Both the position numbers and the translations under genes were made by a program. A model generated the notes under the pieces. That model saw nothing but the letters and a program-made list of their open reading frames with translations. It had not been told where the DNA came from and ran no database searches. This document shows positions 44,108-52,890 of a stretch of 64,000 nt of DNA, in pieces; positions within the stretch are counted from its first letter, which is position 1, and each line of letters opens with the position of its first letter. Source of the DNA: Pseudomonas haemolytica (lineage in GTDB: Bacteria > Pseudomonadota > Gammaproteobacteria > Pseudomonadales > Pseudomonadaceae); assembly GCF_009659625.1 (NCBI RefSeq), contig NZ_VOIW01000002.1, positions 806,001 through 870,000 of the forward strand, written 5' to 3'.

Positions 44108-45312
44108 GCCGCCTCCATCTGCGCCTGCACACGTGCTACCGGCCGCTCACGCACCGGCCAGTTCAGGGCCGCGGCGAGCAGGCTGAGCAGAATCGCCACC
44201 TGCCAGATCAAATCGTAGTTGCCGGTTCGATCATAGACCACCCCGCCCAGCCAACCGCCGAGGAATGAGCCGAGTTGGTGGAACAGGAACACAATCCCAC
44301 CCAGCATCGAGAGGTTGCGCACACCAAACAAGGTCGCGACGGTGCCGTTGGTCAGCGGTACGGTGGACAACCACAGGAACCCCATCGCCATGCCAAACAG
44401 ATACGCCGTGACTTCAGTGACCGGCGCCCACAGGAACAACACGATCACCACGGCCCGCAACAGGTACAAGCCGGTAAGCAGGCGCGGCTTGGACATGCGC
44501 CCGCCCAGCCAACCGGCCGTGTAGGTGCCGAACACATTGAACAGGCCGATCAGGGCCAGCACCGTGGTACCCACCGTGGCCGGCAGATGCTGGTCGACCA
44601 GGTACGCCGGCAAGTGCACGCCGATAAACACCACTTGGAAACCGCACACAAAAAAGCCGAAGGACAGCAGCCAGAACCCGGAGTGAGAACAGGCTTCCTT
44701 GAGTGCTTCGCGCAGGGTTTGCTGGCCGACCGTGACCGGCAGCGGCCGGTCCTTGAGCATCGCGACCAGCGGCAGGATCAGCGCCACCATCAAGCCCAAC
44801 GCCAGCAGGGCCGCAGACCAGCCCAGCCAGCCAATCAAGCCGAGGGTGCCGGGCACCATGGCGAATTGGCCAAAAGAACCTGCGGCGCTGGCGATGCCCA
44901 TGGCCATGCTGCGTTTTTCCGGGGCGACGGCGCGGCCAACCACGCCGAGAATCACTGAGAACGAAGTACCGGAGAGGCCAATACCAATCAGCAAGCCTGC
45001 GCTCAGGGACAGCGACCACGCCGAGTCGGACATGCCCATCAACACCAGGCCCACGGCGTACAACACCCCACCGACAAACACCGCTTTGGTCGCGCCGAAA
45101 CGGTCGGCCAAGGCCCCGGTAAACGGCTGCGCCAGGCCCCAGATCAGGTTCTGCAAGGCAATCGCGAAGGCAAAGGTCTCACGACCCCAGCCGAATTCGC
45201 TGCTCATCGGCGCCAGGAACAGGCCGAAGCCGTGCCGTACGCCCAAGGACAACGCCAGGATCAGCGCACTCCCCACAAGGATCCAACCACTGGTGCGCCA
45301 CATCGAGGTCAT
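44104..45312 (-). CDS. MFS transporter
   Basis: The 402-residue protein has 12 hydrophobic helices and MFS signatures: ALADRFGATKAVFVGG after helix 2 (loop 2-3 motif GxxxDRxG) and the repeat-like GWLGGRMSKPRLLTG in the second half. N-terminal LSLGVRHGFGLFLAPMSSEFGWGRETFAFAIALQ resembles oxalate/monocarboxylate-type MFS proteins. A MarR-family repressor gene lies immediately upstream, and a perfect GCGGGTATATACCCGC palindrome stands 17 bases before the start, so regulated export or uptake is likely. Substrate unknown. A 39-residue peptide overlaps its stop. Confidence 0.9.
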   Translation of the reverse strand: MTSMWRTSGWILVGSALILALSLGVRHGFGLFLAPMSSEFGWGRETFAFAIALQNLIWGLAQPFTGALADRFGATKAVFVGGVLYAVGLVLMGMSDSAWSLSLSAGLLIGIGLSGTSFSVILGVVGRAVAPEKRSMAMGIASAAGSFGQFAMVPGTLGLIGWLGWSAALLALGLMVALILPLVAMLKDRPLPVTVGQQTLREALKEACSHSGFWLLSFGFFVCGFQVVFIGVHLPAYLVDQHLPATVGTTVLALIGLFNVFGTYTAGWLGGRMSKPRLLTGLYLLRAVVIVLFLWAPVTEVTAYLFGMAMGFLWLSTVPLTNGTVATLFGVRNLSMLGGIVFLFHQLGSFLGGWLGGVVYDRTGNYDLIWQVAILLSLLAAALNWPVRERPVARVQAQMEAA

Positions 45313-45328
45313 TTCTTATTCTCCGCTC

Positions 45329-45344
45329 GCGGGTATATACCCGC
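45329..45344. promoter_or_regulatory. Perfect 16-bp palindrome, probable MarR operator
   Basis: GCGGGTATATACCCGC is an exact palindrome between the MarR stop and the MFS start. A related copy lies upstream of the MarR gene. Position and symmetry fit a repressor site controlling the MFS gene. Confidence 0.65.
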
Positions 45345-45366
45345 TTGTAGTCGAACAAACCGCGCT

Positions 45367-45771
45367 TCAGGCGAGTTCATCCAGCAAGGCCAACAACGTT
45401 TCGCGCTTTTCGGCGCCCAGCTTATCAATCAATTTCTGCTGCGCCGCTTCCCAAGCCGGCAAGGCGGCGGCCAGTCGTTCCTGGCCCGTTTCGGTCAACA
45501 ACACCAGGCGGTTGCGCAGATCGTCACCTTCGACCAACTGCACCAGGCCCTCGCCTTCCAACACTCGCAGATTACGCCCCAAGGTGCTTCGATCCAGGCC
45601 CATGGCTTCGGCCAGGCTGGAGATGCTCGGTTGGTCGAGGCGCTGCAAGTTACACAGCAAAGAATACTGGGCAACGTTGATCCCGAAGCCGTCGAGAGCG
45701 CCGTCGTAATGCCTGCTGACGCCACGGGCGGCACGTCGCAGGTTGGTGCATAAACATTGGGAGGCAAGCAT
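45367..45771 (-). CDS. MarR-family repressor adjacent to MFS transporter
   Basis: The 134-residue protein has the MarR winged helix: INVAQYSLLCNLQRLDQPSISSLAEAMGLDRSTLGRNLRVLEGEGLVQL in successive parts, with the wing GDDLRNRLVLLTETGQERL. Three Cys are present, two in SQCLCTNLRRAARGV at the N-terminus, the position where redox-sensing MarR (OhrR-like and related) proteins sense oxidants or quinones. It precedes the MFS gene by 54 bases on the same strand, and TATATACCC palindromic sites flank it on both sides. Autoregulation and control of the transporter are inferred. Confidence 0.88.
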   Translation of the reverse strand: MLASQCLCTNLRRAARGVSRHYDGALDGFGINVAQYSLLCNLQRLDQPSISSLAEAMGLDRSTLGRNLRVLEGEGLVQLVEGDDLRNRLVLLTETGQERLAAALPAWEAAQQKLIDKLGAEKRETLLALLDELA

Positions 45772-45776
45772 AGAGC

Positions 45777-45790
45777 GTGTATATACCCGG
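45777..45790. promoter_or_regulatory. Second TATATACCC site, upstream of the MarR gene
   Basis: GTGTATATACCCGG shares the GTATATACCC core with the 45329 palindrome and lies six bases before the marR start codon, overlapping the ribosome binding region. It is a probable autoregulatory operator. Confidence 0.55.
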
Positions 45791-45813
45791 AGTTAAGGAA
45801 ATGCAAGAAAACG

Positions 45814-46542
45814 TTACAGCGCCAGCCCGACCAGTACAGCCACCTCAAGCAGCTCCAACAGCGCGCCTGCGGTATCGCCCGTGGTGCCGCCAAGGCGCTT
45901 GACCATCAACTGGCGCAGCCCCACGAAACACAGCGCCGCCAGCAATACCGCGATGCCGCCGTTGAAACCGCCGATCAGGATGCACGCCAAACCACTGAGG
46001 ATCAGCACCTGTTGGCCGACAATCCGCGGAAAATGATCCGACAATGCTTGGCCTAATCCTCCTGCACGCACATAGCGCGTGGTGAGAAACAGCGCCAACA
46101 TCGAAGCCCGCCCGATCAGCGGCGCCAGGATCAAGGCGGCGCCATTATGCTGTTCGATCAAGGCCACCAACGCGCTGAACTTGAGCAACAACACCAGGCC
46201 CAGGGTGACCACCGCAATCGGCCCGCTGCGTGGGTCTTTCATGATGCTGAGGGTGCGTTCACGATCACCAAAGCCACCCAGCCAGGCGTCGGCGCTGTCC
46301 GCCAGGCCATCCAGGTGCAGGCCGCCGCTGAGCAGCACCCATGCCGCCAGCAGCAGCGCGGCATGCAGCAACAAGGGCGCGCCCATCAACATCAGGTTCA
46401 GGCCCCATAGCATCACGCCGAACAGCAGCCCCACCAGCGGGTAAAACAGCAATGAACGACCCAGCTCCTGAGGCTGCGGCATGCCCGGCAAGCGAATCGG
46501 CAGGCTGCTGAGAAATTGCAGGGCGATCCAGAACGGCAGCAT
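45814..46542 (-). CDS. cobS: CobS (CobV), adenosylcobinamide-GDP ribazoletransferase
   Basis: CobS joins alpha-ribazole to adenosylcobinamide-GDP, the last step of B12 assembly, at the inner membrane. The 242-residue protein is very hydrophobic (about six helices) and has the metal-binding signature GLHLDGLADSADAWLGG near residues 75-91, plus MKDPRSGPIAVVTLGLVLLLKF. It is the last gene of the cobalamin operon, two bases after the alpha-ribazole phosphatase gene. Its frame ends close to the start of the MarR gene, which is on the same strand. Confidence 0.95.
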   Translation of the reverse strand: MLPFWIALQFLSSLPIRLPGMPQPQELGRSLLFYPLVGLLFGVMLWGLNLMLMGAPLLLHAALLLAAWVLLSGGLHLDGLADSADAWLGGFGDRERTLSIMKDPRSGPIAVVTLGLVLLLKFSALVALIEQHNGAALILAPLIGRASMLALFLTTRYVRAGGLGQALSDHFPRIVGQQVLILSGLACILIGGFNGGIAVLLAALCFVGLRQLMVKRLGGTTGDTAGALLELLEVAVLVGLAL

Positions 46543-46544
46543 CC

Positions 46545-47120
46545 TCAGGTTCCTTCCTTCAATACGCTGTCAGCACCCACCTGCAGGCTGAACAATGCGC
46601 CGTGGCCGACGTCGACATTCAGCAGTTGCTCACGTGGCAAACCGCGCGCCCGGGCCAACAGCAGGCGCATGACACCGCCATGACTGATCAACAGCACGCG
46701 CTGGCCAGCATAAGCCTGATGCAGCCGCGAGACAGCACCGAGCACCCGTTCGGAAAACTGGATGACAGGCTCGCCTTGCGGCGGTGTGAAACCGTAGGGA
46801 TCAGCCCAGAACAGCCCCAGCCCTTCGGCATCGGTCTCCATCAACGCGGCTGCGCTCTGGCCTTCCCAGGCGCCGAAGTGAAGCTCTTGCAGCGCGGGCT
46901 CCAGGCTCACCGGCAGGTCGAGCCGTGCCCCCAACGCCTGGGCAAACAAGGCGCAGCGTTGCAGCGGCGAGCTGATCAACCGATCCCACGGCCCCTGCCC
47001 CACCACTGCGGCGCGCATCTGCGCCCAGCCATTGGCCGTCAATGCATCGTCAAGGCTGCCACGCAGGCCGCCACCCAGCTCGGTTTCGCCGTGGCGCAAC
47101 AGGTCCAGGTGCAAGGTCAT
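46545..47120 (-). CDS. cobC: Alpha-ribazole-5'-phosphate phosphatase (CobC, histidine phosphatase family)
   Basis: This enzyme dephosphorylates alpha-ribazole phosphate so CobS can use it. The start [17 protein letters not shown] overlaps the cobT stop by four bases (ATGA); an upstream open extension is not related. The 191 residues carry the histidine phosphatase motif LRHGETE, a conserved Arg/His region near [19 protein letters not shown], and [14 protein letters not shown] with the second catalytic His. It sits between cobT and cobS, which supports the substrate. In this operon a different gene also carries the name cobC (threonine-phosphate decarboxylase). Confidence 0.9.
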   Translation of the reverse strand: MTLHLDLLRHGETELGGGLRGSLDDALTANGWAQMRAAVVGQGPWDRLISSPLQRCALFAQALGARLDLPVSLEPALQELHFGAWEGQSAAALMETDAEGLGLFWADPYGFTPPQGEPVIQFSERVLGAVSRLHQAYAGQRVLLISHGGVMRLLLARARGLPREQLLNVDVGHGALFSLQVGADSVLKEGT

Positions 47121-48172
47121 GCGGGGCGGTCCGCCACGGCCGCTTCGGCGAACGTCGCCATTTGCCCGTGCAGCGCACACGCCAGGCGCAACAACGGCAC
47201 CGCCAGCGCCGCACCGCTGCCCTCACCCAGGCGCAAATTCAGTTCCAGCAAAGGCTGGGCATCGAGACTGTGCAGCACATGGCGATGGCCCGGCTCGGCA
47301 CCCCGATGGCCGAACACTAGCCATTCGCGGCACGCCGGGTTCAAGCGCACCGCCACCAGCGCGGCAACGCTACAGATGAAGCCGTCTACCAACACCACGA
47401 CGCCTGCCTGAGCGCAGGCCAGGTAGGCACCGACCAGTGCGGCAATTTCAAAGCCGCCAAGGTTGAACAGCGTTTGCAACGCATCACCGCGCTGGCCGGC
47501 ATGCAGCGCCAATGCGCGCTCAATCACCGCTACCTTGTGGCTGACGCCCACGGCATTCAAACCCGTGCCGGGGCCTGTCAGGTCACTCACCTGGCAATCC
47601 AGCAATGCACAGGCCAACGCACTGGCTGCGGTGGTGTTGCCAATGCCCATCTCGCCGCCGATAAACAACTGCGCGCCGCTTTCCAGGGCGTGGTGCGCGC
47701 TGTCTCGTCCGGCTTGCAGGGCCAACTGCCCCTGGGCCTGGGTCATCGCCGGGCCCTCGACGAAATTGGCCGTGCCTGCACCGATATTCAGGTGGCGAAC
47801 ACCGGGCAAATCCAGCGATGGCGTCACCGTGCCGAGGTCGACCACTTCCAACTGCGCATCCAGTTGCCGCGCCAATACGCTGATCGCCGCACCACCGGTG
47901 ACAAAGTTATGCAGCATCTGCCCGGTCACCTCCTGGGGAAACGCCGACACACCTTCGGCGACCACGCCGTGATCGCCCGCGAAAATCGCGATCCACAGCC
48001 GATCCACCGACGGTTTGACCTGGCCCTGCAAACCCGCCAACTGCACCGCCAGCGCTTCCAACTGGCCGAGGGAACCGGCGGGCTTGGTCAGCTGCTGCTG
48101 GCGCACCAGCGCCTGTTCGTGGGCAGCGGCATTGATGGCCTTGCAGGGGTTGAGCCACCAGGAATCCGTCAT
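47117..48172 (-). CDS. cobT: CobT, nicotinate-nucleotide:dimethylbenzimidazole phosphoribosyltransferase
   Basis: CobT makes alpha-ribazole-5'-phosphate from dimethylbenzimidazole and nicotinate mononucleotide. The start [21 protein letters not shown] overlaps cobU by four bases and gives 351 residues, the family norm. Recognisable blocks are [44 protein letters not shown], and the C-terminal [25 protein letters not shown] [17 protein letters not shown]. The dimethylbenzimidazole should come from BluB, encoded in the same operon. Confidence 0.96.
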   Translation of the reverse strand: MTDSWWLNPCKAINAAAHEQALVRQQQLTKPAGSLGQLEALAVQLAGLQGQVKPSVDRLWIAIFAGDHGVVAEGVSAFPQEVTGQMLHNFVTGGAAISVLARQLDAQLEVVDLGTVTPSLDLPGVRHLNIGAGTANFVEGPAMTQAQGQLALQAGRDSAHHALESGAQLFIGGEMGIGNTTAASALACALLDCQVSDLTGPGTGLNAVGVSHKVAVIERALALHAGQRGDALQTLFNLGGFEIAALVGAYLACAQAGVVVLVDGFICSVAALVAVRLNPACREWLVFGHRGAEPGHRHVLHSLDAQPLLELNLRLGEGSGAALAVPLLRLACALHGQMATFAEAAVADRPA

Positions 48173-48690
48173 AACGCAGTACCTTTCAAAGTCAGGGGCA
48201 GACCGGCGACCGTCAGCACAACACGCTGACACTGCTCGGCCAAGGCTTGATGCAGCCAACCGGCTTCATCCACATAACGGCGAGTCAATTCGCCCAGCGG
48301 CACGACACCCAGACCGGTCTCGTTGCTGACAAAAATGATTTCACCCGGCAGCGACGCCAGGGTGTGCAGCAATAGATCACGCTCAACGGCCAGGCGCTGC
48401 GTGTCATCGAGCATCAACAGATTGGTGAGCCACAGGGTCAGGCAATCCACCAGCAGGCAACGGTCGGCCGCCGCGTTTTCCCGCAGCACACGCGCCAGTT
48501 CAACGGGCTCTTCAACCAAGCCCCACGAGTCAGGACGCCGCTGACGATGCAAGGCAACGCGCGCGTTCATCTCGCCGTCCAAGGGTTGGCTGGTGGCGAT
48601 ATAAGTGACGGTCAAACCGCTGTCGCTGGCGAGCTTTTCGGCCAGGCGACTTTTGCCCGAGCGTGCTCCGCCCAAGATCAGTTGGAGCAT
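48169..48690 (-). CDS. cobU: CobU (CobP), adenosylcobinamide kinase/guanylyltransferase
   Basis: CobU phosphorylates adenosylcobinamide and then transfers GMP to it. The 173-residue protein has the P-loop [16 protein letters not shown] at the N-terminus, [14 protein letters not shown], the nearby [13 protein letters not shown] with the His that accepts GMP, and [14 protein letters not shown]. It overlaps cobT by four bases. Upstream, 214 bases filled with repeats separate it from cobQ, the only large gap in the operon. Confidence 0.95.
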   Translation of the reverse strand: MLQLILGGARSGKSRLAEKLASDSGLTVTYIATSQPLDGEMNARVALHRQRRPDSWGLVEEPVELARVLRENAAADRCLLVDCLTLWLTNLLMLDDTQRLAVERDLLLHTLASLPGEIIFVSNETGLGVVPLGELTRRYVDEAGWLHQALAEQCQRVVLTVAGLPLTLKGTAL

Positions 48691-48736
48691 GAAATAAGCC
48701 CTGTAAAAGTTGAAGATAAAGCGGGAAACCAGAATG

Positions 48737-48887
48737 AACGCGGCGCTTTACGTAACCACGATGCGCAGCGAGCCGCTCTTGATCTTGCTTTTGATCTCAG
48801 GCGCCCCGTTAAACCACGCTGGCCGAACGCAGGCTTGAATCCGTAGGCCGACGGGCCGCCATCGGGGGCAAGCCCCCTCCCACACTT
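48737..48887. repeat. Dispersed-repeat fragment plus REP element inside the cob operon
   Basis: Bases 48737-48850 (AACGCGGCGCTTTACGTAAC onward) look like a fragment of a repeat I recall as widespread in P. fluorescens group intergenic regions. That is memory, not a search. A REP half (CGGGGGCAAGCCCCCTCCCA) follows at 48863-48887. An open frame across it encodes a low-complexity Arg/Ser-rich peptide and is not a gene. Confidence 0.5.
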
Positions 48888-48904
48888 TGATCGCATGCAC
48901 ACCG

Positions 48905-50356
48905 TCAGACGCCACATAGCTCGCGCAACAAACCGGTGTCCAAGTGCTGCTCTACCAAGTCCGCGAGCCGCTCGATATCACGCTCGCGCAACCCGTGATA
49001 ATCCACCGCCTGCACATCCTGCAACCCCGCCCAACGCAACAAGGCACTGCACGCCTCAGGCGTCTCGAACAAACCATGCAAGTACGTACCCAGAATCTGC
49101 CCATCAGCACTCAGCGCCCCATCGCTGCGCCCATCATCAAGCAGCACGGCAGCGCTCGATAAGGCATCACCCGACGTCACGCCCGCATGAATCTCATACC
49201 CACTCACCTCAGCATCCTCGAGCACCAAGCGCCCGCGCACATTGCGCAGTTGCTTCTCCTCCTCCAGCGTCGTAGCGAATGCCAGCAGCCCGAGGCCAGC
49301 ACTGGACCCGGCCACACCTTCCAGCCCAAGCGGGTCATGCACCTGCTCACCCAACATCTGCAAACCACCACAAATCCCCAGCACCTTGCCGCCATAACGC
49401 AAATGCCGCGACACGGCCACATCCCAGCCATTGGCACGCAAGAACGCCAAATCGCTGCGTACGCTTTTCGAGCCCGGCAGGATGATCAAGTCAGCCGCTG
49501 GAATCGCCTGCCCCGGCCCGACAAACTGCAAATCCACCTGGGGATGCAGGCGCAGCGGGTCGAAATCGGTATGGTTACTGATACGCGGCAACACCGGCAC
49601 CACCACCTTGAGCACTTGGGCGGCCTTGTCGATCTGGCGCTGGTCAATACCGTCTTCTGCCTCCAGATGCAGGTCCATCACATAGGGCAACACCCCCACT
49701 ACCGGCTTGCCAGTGCGCGCCTCTAGCCAATCCAGCCCAGGCTGCAACAACGCGATGTCACCGCGAAAACGGTTGATGATGAAACCCTTGACTCGCGCCT
49801 GCTCAGTGGACGACAGCAGCTCCAGCGTGCCGACCAGATGGGCAAACACTCCACCGCGATTGATATCGGCGATCAACAGCACCGGGCAATCCACCGCTTC
49901 GGCAAAGCCCATGTTGGCAATGTCATTGGCACGCAGGTTGATCTCGGCCGGGGAACCCGCGCCTTCGACCATCACCACCGCGTAGGCTTCGCTCAACCGC
50001 GTGTGGGAAGCCAGCACGGCTTGCATCGCAATGGCTTTGTAGTCGTGGTAGGCCACGGCGTTCATGTTGGTGACGGCGCGGCCATGGATGATCACTTGGG
50101 AGCCGGTGTCGCTGTTGGGCTTGAGCAACACCGGGTTCATATCAGTGTGGGGTGCCAGGTTGGCAGCCTGGGCCTGTACCGCCTGGGCGCGGCCGATCTC
50201 GCCGCCCTCGGCGGTCACGGCACTGTTGAGCGCCATGTTCTGTGGCTTGAACGGCACCACCGCCACGCCCTGACGCACCAACCAGCGACACAGCGCGGTC
50301 ACCAGGGTGCTCTTGCCGGCGTCGGAGGTGGTGCCCTGCACCATCAGCGTACTCAT
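48905..50356 (-). CDS. cobQ: CobQ, adenosylcobyric acid synthase
   Basis: CobQ amidates four side chains (b, d, e, g) of adenosylcobyrinic acid a,c-diamide using glutamine and ATP. The 483-residue protein has the N-terminal dethiobiotin-synthase-like P-loop domain ([20 protein letters not shown]), the substrate part [20 protein letters not shown], and a C-terminal glutamine amidotransferase domain with catalytic Cys in [10 protein letters not shown] and His in GTYLHGLFE. The start overlaps the cobC(decarboxylase) stop by four bases. Length is normal. Confidence 0.97.
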   Translation of the reverse strand: MSTLMVQGTTSDAGKSTLVTALCRWLVRQGVAVVPFKPQNMALNSAVTAEGGEIGRAQAVQAQAANLAPHTDMNPVLLKPNSDTGSQVIIHGRAVTNMNAVAYHDYKAIAMQAVLASHTRLSEAYAVVMVEGAGSPAEINLRANDIANMGFAEAVDCPVLLIADINRGGVFAHLVGTLELLSSTEQARVKGFIINRFRGDIALLQPGLDWLEARTGKPVVGVLPYVMDLHLEAEDGIDQRQIDKAAQVLKVVVPVLPRISNHTDFDPLRLHPQVDLQFVGPGQAIPAADLIILPGSKSVRSDLAFLRANGWDVAVSRHLRYGGKVLGICGGLQMLGEQVHDPLGLEGVAGSSAGLGLLAFATTLEEEKQLRNVRGRLVLEDAEVSGYEIHAGVTSGDALSSAAVLLDDGRSDGALSADGQILGTYLHGLFETPEACSALLRWAGLQDVQAVDYHGLRERDIERLADLVEQHLDTGLLRELCGV

Positions 50357-51342
50357 GTGGCCTCCTTGTAGGCGGCCAGGGCCTCATCAAGCCGCAGCCA
50401 ATCGGCTTCGGTGTCGGGCAGGCCCAGACGCACGCTGCTGTCATGCACAAACAAACGCAGCAGAATGCCGCGCTGGGCCATGAACTCGTGCAGCCGTTCG
50501 GCGTGAGGTGTAATCAACCACTGGAATAGCGCGCAACCGCCGTGGGGTTGAAAGCCCCGGCGCTCAAGCAACTCGAACAAGCGCTGGCCGGCTTCGATGC
50601 ACCGACTGCGCTGACGGGCGTGCCCGGCGGTATCGCGCAGGCACACCTGGCCCAGCACCCGCGTTGGCCCGCTGACCGCCCATGGTCCGACCTGTTCGGC
50701 CAGTAACTTGAGCAACTTGCGCTCGGCCAACACAAAACCCAGGCGCACACCGGCCAGCCCAAAGAACTTGCCGAATGAACGCAGTACGATCAAGCCGACT
50801 TCATGGGTATGGCTTGCCAGGCTCAAGTCTGGGGTGACGTCCATGAACGCCTCATCCACCACCAGCCAGCCACCGCGCTGGGCCAGCCGCGCATGCCAGT
50901 CCAGCAGGCGCTGCGGGGGCAGACTCAGGCCGGTGGGATTGTTGGGGTTGACCACCACCAGCACGTCGAGGCTGTCGAGAAAGAAGTCGACCTCCTGCTC
51001 CTGCACCTCGCGTACCACGTAGCCAGCACGACGCCAGGCTTCGGCGTGCTCGGCATAACAGGGCGAGAGCACGCCGACCTTGCCGGTGCGGCGCAGGCGC
51101 GGCAGCAGTTGGATCGCGGCCTGGGAGCCCGGCACTGGCAACAACTGGGCGGTACCGTAATATTCGCTGGCAGCCTGCTCCAAGCCGTCGTCGCTCTCCG
51201 GCAGACGTGCCCAGGCACGCAACGGAATCTCAGGGATAGGCCACGGCCAGGGCGCCAGGCCACTGGACAGATCAAGCCAATCTGCCTCGGCAATTGCGTA
51301 CTCAATCGCGGCTTTACGCAGCCGACCACCATGCTCAAGCAT
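50353..51342 (-). CDS. cobC: CobC, threonine-phosphate decarboxylase (CobD-like PLP enzyme)
   Basis: This PLP enzyme supplies (R)-1-amino-2-propanol phosphate, the linker of the nucleotide loop. The 329-residue class I/II aminotransferase fold shows [16 protein letters not shown] at the N-terminus, [24 protein letters not shown], and the PLP lysine in [18 protein letters not shown]. Pseudomonas nomenclature calls it CobC, the Salmonella equivalent is CobD. It overlaps cbiB-type cobD by eight bases on the 5' side and cobQ by four on the 3' side. Confidence 0.94.
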   Translation of the reverse strand: MLEHGGRLRKAAIEYAIAEADWLDLSSGLAPWPWPIPEIPLRAWARLPESDDGLEQAASEYYGTAQLLPVPGSQAAIQLLPRLRRTGKVGVLSPCYAEHAEAWRRAGYVVREVQEQEVDFFLDSLDVLVVVNPNNPTGLSLPPQRLLDWHARLAQRGGWLVVDEAFMDVTPDLSLASHTHEVGLIVLRSFGKFFGLAGVRLGFVLAERKLLKLLAEQVGPWAVSGPTRVLGQVCLRDTAGHARQRSRCIEAGQRLFELLERRGFQPHGGCALFQWLITPHAERLHEFMAQRGILLRLFVHDSSVRLGLPDTEADWLRLDEALAAYKEAT

Positions 51343-52243
51343 AGATTTGCGCCCCTACGCACAGGACCAGCAACCACAACCATACTCCGCGCTGCACCAG
51401 TTGCCAGCCACGGTCGATGGCGTCGGCATCGGCCGATGGGCCTTCGCCCAACTGCGGGCGCTGATGCACCTCGCCGTGATAAATCGCCGCGCCGCCGAGC
51501 TCGACGCCCAACGCACCGGCACCGGAGGCCATCACAGGGCCAGCATTGGGGCTGTCCCAGGTCGGGCCCTGGGTGCGCCAGCATTTGAAGGCAAGGCGGG
51601 TTTTACCCAATAACGCGTAGGTCAATGCCACCAAACGCGCAGGAATGTAGTTCAGGACATCGTCGATCTTGGCGGCCGCCCAGCCAAAGCGCTCGAAGCG
51701 TTCGTTGCGATAGCCCCACATGGCGTCGAGGGTGTTGCTCAGGCGATAGAGCACAACGCCTGGCACACCGGCCACCACAAACCAGAACAGCGCGGCGAAC
51801 ACCGCATCGCTGCCGTTCTCCAGCACAGACTCGGTGGCAGCACGAGCGACTTCGGTGCGGTCCAGTTCGCTGGTCTGGCGACTCACCAGGTAGCTCACGC
51901 GCTTGCGTGCTTCATCCAAGTCGTCACTGCGCAAGGCCTGAGCCACCGGGGTCACATGCTCGCCCAGGCTGCGCATGCCAAGGGCGCAGTACAACGCCAG
52001 GATTTCCAGCAGCCAGCCAATAACAGGCGCCCACGACAACGCCGTGGCCAACAGGGTCAGCGGCACCACCGCGATAAACCACGCGGTCACGCCATGGCTG
52101 CGCCAGCCACGCCCACCGGTATTGAAACGCTGCTCGATGCGCCCGGCGAAATTGCCGAACGCCACCAGCGGATGCCAGCGCCTGGGTTCACCCAGCAGCG
52201 CATCGAGCGCCACCGCAGCGACACACAGCAAGGCCACACTCAT
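51335..52243 (-). CDS. cobD: CobD (CbiB), adenosylcobinamide-phosphate synthase
   Basis: CobD/CbiB attaches aminopropanol phosphate to adenosylcobyric acid. The 302-residue inner membrane protein has several hydrophobic helices and the family signature [24 protein letters not shown] at its N-terminus, [31 protein letters not shown] in parts, and [29 protein letters not shown]. The ATG at 52243 is chosen for GGGGAG at good spacing and for its ATGA overlap with bluB. It is followed by cobC in the operon. Confidence 0.95.
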   Translation of the reverse strand: MSVALLCVAAVALDALLGEPRRWHPLVAFGNFAGRIEQRFNTGGRGWRSHGVTAWFIAVVPLTLLATALSWAPVIGWLLEILALYCALGMRSLGEHVTPVAQALRSDDLDEARKRVSYLVSRQTSELDRTEVARAATESVLENGSDAVFAALFWFVVAGVPGVVLYRLSNTLDAMWGYRNERFERFGWAAAKIDDVLNYIPARLVALTYALLGKTRLAFKCWRTQGPTWDSPNAGPVMASGAGALGVELGGAAIYHGEVHQRPQLGEGPSADADAIDRGWQLVQRGVWLWLLVLCVGAQIYA

Positions 52244-52890
52244 TGACTCACTCCCCACTTGTTTTCATACAGCATGTCACTCAACGGTCGCGGCTCGGTC
52301 CAGCCTTCGAGCTGCAACATCGGTGCCGGATAGAACTCCGCCACCGGCCCTAGGCACAACACGGCCAGGGGTTTGGCACCGGGTGGCAAGCCCAGCAGCT
52401 CGGCCAGGGCCTGGGGTTCGAACAGCGAGACCCAACCCATGCCCAAGCCTTCCACACGCGCCGCCAGCCACAGGTTCTGGATTGCACAGGATAACGACGC
52501 CATGTCCATTTCCGGCAAGGTGCGGCGCCCGAAGATGTGGCGCTCGCGATCGTCCATCAAAGCCGCCACCAAGACCTCGGCACAGTCGTTGATGCCTTCG
52601 ACCTTGAGCTTCATGAACTCATCGGAGCGTTCGCCCAAGGCCTCGGCGGTGCGCACGCGCTCTTCTTCCACCAGCTGTTGAATCTGCCCACGCAAGGGGC
52701 GGTCGCTGATGCGGATAAAACGCCAGGGCTGCATCAGGCCGACGCTTGGCGCCTGGTGCGCGGCCTGGAGCAGGCGCTGCAGCAGTTCGGGGGCAACGCT
52801 GCCACCGCTGAAGTGGCGCATGTCGCGGCGCTCGGCGATGGCGCGGTAGACGGCCTGGCGGTCGGCCTCGGGGAAGGCGTTGTCAGTCAT
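52240..52890 (-). CDS. bluB: BluB, 5,6-dimethylbenzimidazole synthase
   Basis: BluB makes the B12 lower ligand from reduced FMN and O2. The 216-residue nitroreductase-fold protein begins [27 protein letters not shown]; a long upstream open frame is antisense sequence and was discarded. Family marks are [33 protein letters not shown], and the C-terminal [10 protein letters not shown] with [16 protein letters not shown]. It overlaps both cobB and cobD by four bases. Its presence implies aerobic B12 synthesis with DMB as ligand. Confidence 0.95.
   Translation of the reverse strand: MTDNAFPEADRQAVYRAIAERRDMRHFSGGSVAPELLQRLLQAAHQAPSVGLMQPWRFIRISDRPLRGQIQQLVEEERVRTAEALGERSDEFMKLKVEGINDCAEVLVAALMDDRERHIFGRRTLPEMDMASLSCAIQNLWLAARVEGLGMGWVSLFEPQALAELLGLPPGAKPLAVLCLGPVAEFYPAPMLQLEGWTEPRPLSDMLYENKWGVSQ

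Noticed and set aside
48678-48917. 79-codon frame in the cobQ-cobU gap
   Set aside because: It runs through the dispersed repeat and REP and gives a low-complexity Arg/Ser/Pro peptide. Such frames recur wherever this repeat occurs.
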